This document shows positions 57,538 through 64,000 of a stretch of DNA of 64,000 bases, in pieces; within the stretch, counting starts at the first letter, position 1; every line of letters starts with the position of its first letter. The position numbers and the translations under genes were made by a program. Source of the stretch: Planctomycetota bacterium (GTDB lineage Bacteria; Planctomycetota; UBA8742; UBA2392); assembly GCA_020849795.1 (NCBI GenBank), contig JADZFR010000044.1, forward strand, positions 62,001 through 126,000, given 5' to 3'. The notes beneath the pieces were generated by a model. That model ran no database searches and was not told the origin of the DNA. It worked only from the letters and a program-made list of their open reading frames with translations.

Positions 57538-58183
57538 GGCCCCTCAGGGGCCGTAAGACCCCAGCCCGGCCCGTAAGGGCCGGGTACTGATTGGCGTGTA
57601 GCGATTAGGCCCGCAAGGGCCGACAGACTCAAACAAGGTCGCGCTCATCCATCATCATTCCGTTCTTGGCAAGGAACTCGCGCAATTCGTCGGCGAAGAA
57701 CTTGTGGGCGTGGTGCGCATCCTGTGCCTGGATGTAGCGGATCGTCTCATCCACCCGGTTTTCACTGACACTGAACGCCGCATATCCCTCTTGCCAAGCG
57801 AACTTTTCCCTAAAGTCGGACTGCTCATTTATCCATCCAGACGAGTTTGACTTCAACTTGTTCACCGCTTCTGAAACGGCGATTGTCGGAGGCAGTTGAA
57901 CAAACAGATGCACATGATCCGCGACGCCGCCGATCTGGATTGGAGTCCCTTTCAGGTTGCGTGTGATGCCGCCAAGGTATTCGTGCATGCGTTGCGACCA
58001 AACGCCGGCAAGCAGGGGGGTGCGCTCTTTTGTCGAGTAAACAATGTGATAAAGAAGCCGAGTGTATGTGTGCCCCATGACGTGCGGCCCGTTTTCTGTC
58101 GGCCCTGACGGGCCTTGGGTTGATGAGAATATGCTACCCGGCCCTTACGGGCCGGGCTACGGTCTTACGGCCCCTGCGGGGCC
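57538..58183. mobile_element. REP/RAYT element with flanking palindromes
   Basis: The RAYT gene at 57629-58078 is bracketed by inverted arrays of palindromes. Left: GGCCCCTCAGGGGCC (57538-57552), CCCGGCCC-GTAA-GGGCCGGG (57565-57584), GGCCCGCAAGGGCC. Right, in mirrored order: GGCCCTGACGGGCC, CCCGGCCC-TTAC-GGGCCGGG (58137-58156), GGCCCCTGCGGGGCC (58169-58183). This is the arrangement of a REPtron-like unit: REP-type hairpins that the RAYT can act on. Confidence 0.8.
57629..58078 (-). CDS. REP-associated tyrosine transposase (Y1/IS200-like)
   Basis: 149 residues. TnpA_REP/Y1 family: IVYSTKERTPLLAG, catalytic His-x-His in VADHVHLFVQLPP, and the conserved EKFAWQEGYAAFSVSENRVD block with the transferring Tyr later in ETIRYIQAQDAHH. 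Short relative to RAYTs (about 165-200), near the size of IS200 TnpA. Cuts and joins single-stranded DNA at palindromes. It is flanked by the REP-like hairpins described above. Confidence 0.93.
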   Translation of the reverse strand: MGHTYTRLLYHIVYSTKERTPLLAGVWSQRMHEYLGGITRNLKGTPIQIGGVADHVHLFVQLPPTIAVSEAVNKLKSNSSGWINEQSDFREKFAWQEGYAAFSVSENRVDETIRYIQAQDAHHAHKFFADELREFLAKNGMMMDERDLV

Positions 58184-58269
58184 TCACATGCAATGACAGC
58201 TGAGGCCTTGAAAGCGCGTGTTCTGCGCAACTCCGCCGCTTGCGGTAAACACGCGTTCAGAACTTACAC

Positions 58270-60054
58270 CTACCATCCGCCGCCGAAGCGTTTCTTGCGC
58301 TTGCGGGGCAGACGCGGGTTGCCTGCTTCGGGCTCGGGCGGCGGGACTGCCGGCTGGGCCTGCGACGCGCTGGATGTGCCGGGCATGCCATAGCCGCGCA
58401 AGTTGGGCGCGCGACCGCTCTTGGAGCCGATCACGCGGCTGTCACGATTGACCTTCAGCGGGCCGCTGGCCGGCGCGTCAAAGAACCCGGGCAGCTTGCC
58501 GGTACGCAACACGTGTTCCATGTCCGACACCAGCTGCATGGCGCTCGCGGGGCGGTCTTCGGGCCGCTTGGCCATCATGGTCTGCAGCAGCGTGGCTGTC
58601 GCGTCGCTGATGTCGGGCCGGAAGTTTTTCGGGTGCGGCGGCGGCTCATGGATGTGCCGGTACATCACGACCTCGGGCGGTCCCTCGAACGGGACCTTGG
58701 CGGTCAGGCAGAAGTACATCGTCACACCCAGGCTGTAGATGTCGCTGCGCGTGTCGATGTCCTGGCGGCCCATCGCCTGCTCGGGCGAAATGTAGTTGGG
58801 CGTGCCGACAGCCATGCCCTTGGTCGCGCCCTCGGGGCCATCGGCGCGGACCTTTGCCAGCCCCAGGTCGAGCAACTTTACCTGCCGGTCGCGCGTGACC
58901 ATGATGTTGTCGGGCTTGATGTCGCGGTGCACAAGCCCCAGCTTCTCGGCATGTTCCAGCGCCTTGGCGACCTGCACGATCAGCTCAAGGGCCTGGCGCT
59001 CGTCCATCGCGCCGCGCTCTTTCACCAGTTGCTGCAGCGTCTTGCCCTCGACGTACTCCATCGCGAAGTAGCACAGGCCTTCCACCTCGCCCGCGTCGAT
59101 GCCGGTAATCACGTTGGGGTGGTTCAGCCGCGCGCTGGCCCGCGACTCTTGCAGAAAGCGGTGCTTGATCGTGGCGTTGGCGGCAAGTTCGGGTTGCAGA
59201 ATCTTGATCGCGACCCAGCGCTCCATGCGCACCTGGCGGGCCTTGTAGACCGTGCCCATGGCGCCCTGCCCCAGCTTCTCGTGCAGCTTGTAACCGTGGA
59301 TCTTGTCCGCGATCTGGTACATCTGCTGGTAGCCCTTGACACGTTCAATGCCGGCCTTGTCCAGGTATCCGCGCTGCATCAGCAATTGGCCAAGCAGCGG
59401 CACGCGCTGCCCCTTCTGCAACAGGGCGCGTTGCACGTTTACGCACTCTTGAATCTGCGCCGCAGTCACAAGGCTCAGGTTGACGGCCGCCTGGCCAAAG
59501 CTCAGGCGCGCGGTGTTGTCACTCGCCGGCGCCGGCTCAGGCTCCACCGGCTCCATGTCCTGGGTTTCTGCGAACGCGGGGTCCGGCGCCGCGCGGTACT
59601 GCACCGACGGCCGAGGCGGCGTCCTCTCAAGCTGGTCGGGGTGCGGAATCTCGGTGGCTTCCCCCACCGGCTGCACCACGGGCGCGCTGTCAAACACGCC
59701 CTCGCGCGGAGAACTCGGTGCCGAACTGACCTGGCGCACAGGGGGCTTGACCGCCGGCCGATTGCTGGCGCTGCTCTGGGCGCTGCGCTGGGGCAACGGC
59801 GGCTGTGGCTGCGGTGCCTTGGCCGGTGGCGGCCCAAAGGAAACGGTAGGGATGGTCGGCAGCTTTTGGGTCTCTTCGCCGGGCGGCTGGGCACCGTTTG
59901 GCTGCGCGCCGGGCATACGGCGCTGCTCCGGGGCCGGCGCAGACTTTCGTGTGCGCTGAGTATCCGGAGTCTTCACCGGGTACACACGTTCTTTTCCGCC
60001 GCCTCCTTCAGAGTCGACAGAACGACGCGTGCTGAAATGCCACGCAAATTGCAT
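58270..60054 (-). CDS. Ser/Thr protein kinase with Pro-rich N-terminal region
   Basis: 594 residues, ATG at 60054 (adjacent GTG also possible). Residues about 1-185 are disordered and Pro/Ala/Gln-rich. A helical module (LSLVTAAQIQECVNVQRALL, LLGQLLMQRGYLDKAGIERV) precedes the PknB-type kinase: GQGAMGTVYKARQVRM (Gly loop), VAIKILQPEL (Lys), catalytic LVHRDIKPDNIMV, LLDLGLAKV and GTPNYISPEQAMG. No transmembrane helix or sensor after the kinase; the C-terminal tail is basic. The helical N-module is common in planctomycete kinases. Probably cytosolic signalling. Confidence 0.92.
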   Translation of the reverse strand: MQFAWHFSTRRSVDSEGGGGKERVYPVKTPDTQRTRKSAPAPEQRRMPGAQPNGAQPPGEETQKLPTIPTVSFGPPPAKAPQPQPPLPQRSAQSSASNRPAVKPPVRQVSSAPSSPREGVFDSAPVVQPVGEATEIPHPDQLERTPPRPSVQYRAAPDPAFAETQDMEPVEPEPAPASDNTARLSFGQAAVNLSLVTAAQIQECVNVQRALLQKGQRVPLLGQLLMQRGYLDKAGIERVKGYQQMYQIADKIHGYKLHEKLGQGAMGTVYKARQVRMERWVAIKILQPELAANATIKHRFLQESRASARLNHPNVITGIDAGEVEGLCYFAMEYVEGKTLQQLVKERGAMDERQALELIVQVAKALEHAEKLGLVHRDIKPDNIMVTRDRQVKLLDLGLAKVRADGPEGATKGMAVGTPNYISPEQAMGRQDIDTRSDIYSLGVTMYFCLTAKVPFEGPPEVVMYRHIHEPPPHPKNFRPDISDATATLLQTMMAKRPEDRPASAMQLVSDMEHVLRTGKLPGFFDAPASGPLKVNRDSRVIGSKSGRAPNLRGYGMPGTSSASQAQPAVPPPEPEAGNPRLPRKRKKRFGGGW

Positions 60055-60136
60055 CACACAGCCCAGTTACTGCCAGCCCGACAGGGGCGCATCCGCGGGG
60101 GACGCGACTTCATGATTATTGCAGCTTAACGCTTCA

Positions 60137-61666
60137 TTAGCGAGGGTCTGGAACAGACCGCTTGTTCACCACCCACAGTGCCCCTCGTGTGCGTTTTTCC
60201 ACACTCTCGAGGCTGGGTACGGATTCCTCCAGGTGCCAGCCAGCGGCGCCCAGACCGCTGCGGCGACCGCGGTAGGCATTCTCATCCAGCCACCACTCCA
60301 GCAGCCTTGCGCTCTCCGCGTCAAATCCGCCCTCGCCCTTGTACGCCAACGCGGCAAAGTCGCGAAACCGTGTGCCGTTGACTTCGCCCTGTGTCAGCTC
60401 TGCCGCAATCGCAGGCTCGCCAGTTTGCAGCGGTAGATCCAGCTGCCAGCCGGCCTTGCCCTGCGCGCTGCGCCACGGCCGCGGCAAGGCCCGTGCGGCG
60501 CCTGCCAGGTCCACCGCCAGCGTCTCGTCAATGTCCTGCCCGGGCAGCAGAAACGCCCGAGCCGAGGCCGGCCGCTGGCGATCTTGCGACTCGGCATACA
60601 CAACCGCCCAGCAATCGAGCAACGGCCGCGGCTGTGGCTGCAACAGCGCGATTGCCCCAATCGACGCGGCGCCGGCGGCAACCGCAGGCATCGCCCACAG
60701 CGCGCCGAACTTGATGCGCCGCGCAACCTGCGGCAGCACGCCGCACAGGGCAAGCAGCGCCCCTGCCAGTCCGAAGAACAGCGGGCCCGGCTGTGGCGCC
60801 TCGGGTGTACCTGCAACCACGTTCAGGGCCGCTGGCGATGGCACGCGCGACTGGGGCTTGCCGGCCGGCGCACGGGCCTCGCCGTACCACATGTGGTCGA
60901 GCAGCGCTCCGCGCAGCACGGCGTAAGGGTTGCCGCTGCGGCGCAGCTCTTCAAAGTCGATGCGGTAAATCGCGCCCGGGCCGTACGCCATGCGCTGCGC
61001 GCCTACGCCGTGGATTTTCAGCAGTTGCGCATCGGCAGGTGCGGGCAGGCCTTCGACCCTTTCGCCCATCCGGAACGAGCCGATGATGATCGCTGCGCCA
61101 CCCAAGCTGCAAAACTCGGCAATCGCGCGCTGCGTGCCCGCCGGCGGGCGTTGCGCCTCGGGGCTGAACAGCACCAGGCCGTCGTAGCCATCAAACATAC
61201 GCCAGTCCGAAAAGAACTCACGGTTCTCGTAGTAATCGCACGCAAGCTGACCGGGCACGCTGGGCAAAATCGGCCGGGCGTACATCGCGTCGGCAGCGAA
61301 CACCGCCACATAGGGCTGCTCGTAATCAGGCTCGATGCGCCGCGGCGGCAGGCGCGGGGTATGCTCGTCACCCGCGACACGAATGACCACATCCGGAGCG
61401 ACGTACACCGGCAGGATCGTCTCGCTGGTTGCACCGGCCACGGCGGCAACTTCCATGACCAGCTTCACGTTGCCGTGAGTCACCTCGACGCGTTCGGTGT
61501 CAGCCGTCGCCCTGAACACCAGTCGATATGGCGCGCACGTGCCGGGGCGACCGTGCGGCTCAGAAAGGAAGCGGCTGCGTTCTTTGTCGATGGCCTGTGC
61601 GTGCACGGGTGCAACCGCCATGACGGCCAGCAGAATCAAGATCAGCGCGGTTGGTGGCGGTCTCAC
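60137..61666 (-). CDS. Exported membrane protein of unknown function
   Basis: 509 residues from GTG at 61666, which overlaps the stop of the upstream gene by 4 nt. Signal peptide (ALILILLAVMAVAPVHAQA). A soluble segment with an alpha/beta feel (MFDGYDGLVLFSPEAQRP, FCSLGGAAIIIGSFRMGERV) and two central transmembrane helices (LFFGLAGALLALCGVLPQV and AMPAVAAGAASIGAIALL). The middle segment resembles DUF4350/GldG-like glutamine-amidotransferase folds but no catalytic Cys is seen. Coupled to the downstream-facing membrane protein gene. Confidence 0.7.
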   Translation of the reverse strand: MRPPPTALILILLAVMAVAPVHAQAIDKERSRFLSEPHGRPGTCAPYRLVFRATADTERVEVTHGNVKLVMEVAAVAGATSETILPVYVAPDVVIRVAGDEHTPRLPPRRIEPDYEQPYVAVFAADAMYARPILPSVPGQLACDYYENREFFSDWRMFDGYDGLVLFSPEAQRPPAGTQRAIAEFCSLGGAAIIIGSFRMGERVEGLPAPADAQLLKIHGVGAQRMAYGPGAIYRIDFEELRRSGNPYAVLRGALLDHMWYGEARAPAGKPQSRVPSPAALNVVAGTPEAPQPGPLFFGLAGALLALCGVLPQVARRIKFGALWAMPAVAAGAASIGAIALLQPQPRPLLDCWAVVYAESQDRQRPASARAFLLPGQDIDETLAVDLAGAARALPRPWRSAQGKAGWQLDLPLQTGEPAIAAELTQGEVNGTRFRDFAALAYKGEGGFDAESARLLEWWLDENAYRGRRSGLGAAGWHLEESVPSLESVEKRTRGALWVVNKRSVPDPR

Positions 61667-62256
61667 AGCGCAACCTCCGCCTGCTTAGGCGCCGGCAGGG
61701 CAAGCGCCGCCGCCCAAGGCAGCAGCGCCATCGGCAGCAGGGGCCACCAGGACAATGTACCCGCGGCCAGCGCCCATGATGGCGACACCGGCCGCAGGTG
61801 CAGCAGGCTGGCTGATGCGTACTCCAGGGCCAGATAGTGCGCCAGCGGCGGCAGCGCAAACATGCACAGCAACGCAACCCGCGCGCGCATGACCCACGAG
61901 CCACCCAGCCTGGCACCCAGCGAGATTGCGCCGCCCGCGAACAGCCACGCGCCAAGCGCTCCCCCCCGCGACTGCCACGGCAGCCCACCCCGAGCCACAA
62001 AGTCCAGCAGCAGCACACTGGCGCTGGCAGCTGTAAAGCACGCCGCCACTGCCAGCAGGTTACGAAAGGCGGCGCCGCGCGTGCGGGCCCCGAGCGGAAG
62101 AAACAGCAGGGTGCAACATGCCAGCTCGGCATGGATCATCGCCAGTTGCAGGGTGCGGTCGTTTCCGACGCCCATGGGCTCGGCGATGCCGGCCAACGAA
62201 CAAAGCCCCGCTGCGGTCAACAGGACTACCACCACGATCAGCGGGCTATGTGTCAC
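61663..62256 (-). CDS. Polytopic membrane protein
   Basis: 197 residues from GTG at 62256, chosen for its GGGAG site 8 bases upstream. About five transmembrane helices (LIVVVVLLTAAGLCSLAGIA, LACCTLLFLPLGARTRG, LLAVAACFTAASASVLLLDF, ARVALLCMFALPPLAHYLAL, WWPLLPMALLPWAAALALPA). No motif identifies it. It may form a complex with the exported protein encoded downstream, with which it shares a 4-nt overlap. Confidence 0.65.
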   Translation of the reverse strand: MTHSPLIVVVVLLTAAGLCSLAGIAEPMGVGNDRTLQLAMIHAELACCTLLFLPLGARTRGAAFRNLLAVAACFTAASASVLLLDFVARGGLPWQSRGGALGAWLFAGGAISLGARLGGSWVMRARVALLCMFALPPLAHYLALEYASASLLHLRPVSPSWALAAGTLSWWPLLPMALLPWAAALALPAPKQAEVAL

Positions 62257-62409
62257 AAGCGGAACTCCCAACTTCCGGCCTGTGGCAGGCGAGGATGGAC
62301 GAATGCACGGTCATGGTTGTTGCCAACACCCTGAACGGGTAACAAACTTCGATGGTTCGTGTAACATCCGGGAAACGACTCGCGCTGGAACATAGCAGGC
62401 AGACCCACA

Positions 62410-63831
62410 ATGACGACACATCCACTCTGGCTTGCCGGCACGCTGGTGACTACCCAACAGTCGTTCCAGCACCGTGGCGCTTATGACCATAAAGACCTGG
62501 GCGCCGTGTCCTTGGCAAGCCGTGGCGAGGCGGCGGCGGCGCTGTCGGCTGCGTGGCACGCGCGCGGTCCTGTGGCGCGCATGTCGTCGGGGGCCCGCGA
62601 AGCGGCGCTGTTGACGATTGCCGAGGGCCTGCAGCGTCGCGACGAAGAGTTCGCGCAAATGATGACCAGCGAAACGGGCAAGCCGATCAGCCTGTGCCGG
62701 GGCGAGGTGGCGCGCACGATCAACACGTTGCGCGTATGCGCTGAAGAAACCAAGCGCTGCGTCGGCGAAGTGATCGCGCTGGATACCGTGCCGGCGGGCG
62801 ACGGCCGCTACGGCATTGTGCGGCGCTTTCCCAAGGGGATTGTGGTTGCCATCACGCCGTTCAACTTTCCACTCAATCTTGTCGCGCACAAGATCGGCCC
62901 GGCGATTGCCGCAGCCTGCCCGTTCATTCTCAAGCCCGCGCCGCAGGCGCCGCTTACAGCATTGATGCTGGGCGAGCTGCTGAAAGCCGCCCGGCTGCCC
63001 GAGGGCGCGTTCAGTATTCTGCCGTGCGACAACGACGTGGCGCAGTTCATCGCGACCGATGAGCGCGTGGCGGTGCTCAGTTTCACGGGCAGCGACACCG
63101 TGGGCTGGAAGCTGCGGGCGCTTGCGCCGCGCGCGAGTGTACTGCTTGAGCTCGGCGGCAACGCTGCCGTGATCGTTGAGCCCGACGCCGACCTGGAAAA
63201 CGCCGCGCAGCGCATTGTGACTGGCGCGTTTGCCCACGCCGGCCAAGTGTGCATCAAGGTGCAGCGCGTGTTCGCGCATGACTCGATTGCGCAGGTCCTG
63301 CTGGCACGCATGGTGGAACTGACCGAGACGCTGGGCATCGGCGACCCCACGCGCGAAGACGTGCTGGTCGGGCCCATGATCAGCGAGCCGGCGGCGCAGC
63401 GCGTCGCCGAATGGGTCAACGAGGCGCGGCAGGTGGGCGCCAATGTGGTCACCGGCGGCGAACGCGACGGCCAGTTCTATCGCCCGACGTGGCTGACCGA
63501 CGTGCCGGAAGACGCCAAGGTCAGCTGCCGCGAGGTGTTCGGCCCGGTGGCCGTGTTCTACCGCTACCACGACTTCGAAGCCGCAATCGCCGCGGTCAAC
63601 AGCAGCCCGTTCGGGTTGCATGCGGGCGTGTTTACCCACTCGTTGCCGCGCACCAGCATGGCCTTTGACCAGCTTGAGGTGGGCGCAGTGATCGTGAATG
63701 ACATTCCGACCTATCGTGTCGACCACATGCCATACGGCGGCATCAAGGCCAGCGGCATGGGGCGCGAAGGCCCCAAGTATGTCATCGAAGAGTACACCGA
63801 ACCAAGGCTGCTGGCTGTAAAGCCGATATGA
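62410..63831 (+). CDS. NAD(P)-dependent aldehyde dehydrogenase
   Basis: 473 residues. Family motifs: substrate-channel ITPFNFPLNLVAHKIGPAI with the oxyanion Asn, SFTGSDTVGWKL coenzyme region, general-base Glu in LLELGGNAAVIVEPD, nucleophilic Cys in HAGQVCIKVQRVFAH and EVFGPVAVFYRY near the C-terminus. Length is standard. It resembles glyceraldehyde-3-phosphate (GapN)- or lactaldehyde-type ALDHs; the substrate is not certain. Precedes an ORF at the window edge on the same strand. Confidence 0.92.
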   Translation: MTTHPLWLAGTLVTTQQSFQHRGAYDHKDLGAVSLASRGEAAAALSAAWHARGPVARMSSGAREAALLTIAEGLQRRDEEFAQMMTSETGKPISLCRGEVARTINTLRVCAEETKRCVGEVIALDTVPAGDGRYGIVRRFPKGIVVAITPFNFPLNLVAHKIGPAIAAACPFILKPAPQAPLTALMLGELLKAARLPEGAFSILPCDNDVAQFIATDERVAVLSFTGSDTVGWKLRALAPRASVLLELGGNAAVIVEPDADLENAAQRIVTGAFAHAGQVCIKVQRVFAHDSIAQVLLARMVELTETLGIGDPTREDVLVGPMISEPAAQRVAEWVNEARQVGANVVTGGERDGQFYRPTWLTDVPEDAKVSCREVFGPVAVFYRYHDFEAAIAAVNSSPFGLHAGVFTHSLPRTSMAFDQLEVGAVIVNDIPTYRVDHMPYGGIKASGMGREGPKYVIEEYTEPRLLAVKPI

Positions 63832-63868
63832 ACGATGCAACGGCGCACCGGCTTGCGCACTGAGACCT

Positions 63869-64000
63869 ATGTCGATCATTTACTATCTGGACTTTCCGTG
63901 CGCCGTCAAAGAGCAGATTCGGCCGGGCCGCATGTTGCGCCTGCTGTACGCACGCGAACGCGCCCACGAAGAAATGAACCGCGCGCGCAAGACCAAACCC
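63869..64000 (+). CDS. Partial gene cut by right window edge
   Basis: ATG at 63869 opens a frame running to the edge (44 codons visible: MSIIYYLDFPCAVKEQI then basic KTKP region). Rich in Arg/Lys after residue 20. Too short to assign; placed 38 bp after the aldehyde dehydrogenase stop, so likely co-transcribed. Confidence 0.5.
   Translation, partial: MSIIYYLDFPCAVKEQIRPGRMLRLLYARERAHEEMNRARKTKP

Noticed and set aside
58513-60129. Plus-strand open frame of 538 codons
   Set aside because: Complement of the Ser/Thr kinase gene; no motif.
62311-63879. Minus-strand open frame of 522 codons opposite the aldehyde dehydrogenase
   Set aside because: The dehydrogenase has all catalytic motifs; the antisense product is His/Arg-rich without a fold.

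Overview
GC-rich bacterial chromosome segment. The organism is diderm: kdsA makes the KDO sugar of LPS, and there are many Sec-type signal peptides and lipoprotein signals. The mix of a planctomycete-style Ser/Thr kinase, RNase HIII, an S1/Zn-link Rne/Rng nuclease preceded by a DUF2344-type protein, VIT/vWA proteins, choice-of-anchor and PPC-type exported proteins and a C-terminal GGC-helix-basic sorting-like tail suggests Planctomycetota or a related diderm phylum. That placement is inference with modest confidence. Genes are densely packed, often overlap by 4 nt, and are separated by strong GC-rich hairpin terminators. No gene-free gap exceeds 300 bases.

Layout. 1-7 kb: exported proteins (a C25-like protein cut by the window edge, two secreted proteins with a GGC C-terminal anchor, DUF2541-like repeat proteins), an HTH/TPR protein and DUF4416. 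7-14 kb: Fe-S-type regulator, VOC protein, a MoaD-like ubiquitin fold with two tandem BNR/sialidase-like proteins, and a salicylyl-CoA 5-hydroxylase/Old Yellow Enzyme fusion. 14-21 kb: tRNA-Thr, a two-component system, two vWA proteins and an MDR oxidoreductase. 21.4-25.9 kb: the most unusual locus, all on the minus strand: rtcB, rtcA, a promoter with tandem palindromes, a short peptide and a strong hairpin, then 13 tightly packed tRNA genes, an HNH nuclease gene and two more tRNAs. 26-28 kb: senB and senA for selenoneine. 29-43 kb: kdsA, a MocR regulator, RNase E/G with its partner, RNase HIII, thiS-thiG, manA and a ferritin-like protein. 43-53 kb: exported carboxypeptidase-regulatory-like proteins, another GGC-anchored protein, a degenerate isochorismatase-fold protein, and a predicted selenoprotein whose signal peptide and mature domain are joined through two consecutive in-frame TGA codons followed by a SECIS-like hairpin. 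53.8-56.4 kb: an intact IS1-type transposon with 19-bp terminal inverted repeats and an 8-bp target duplication, carrying a PIN-domain module. 56-64 kb: rpmB, tmk, a RAYT transposase between REP-like palindromes, a Ser/Thr kinase, a membrane-protein pair and an aldehyde dehydrogenase.

Three themes link the genes. RNA repair is represented by RtcB (ligase) and RtcA (3'-phosphate cyclase), which sit beside an array of 15 different tRNA isotypes with odd cores but intact identity elements; this could be a repair or replacement kit against tRNA-cleaving nucleases. Selenium use is represented by senAB and the Sec-Sec protein. Mobile DNA is represented by the IS1-type transposon and the REP/RAYT element, both inserted without breaking genes.
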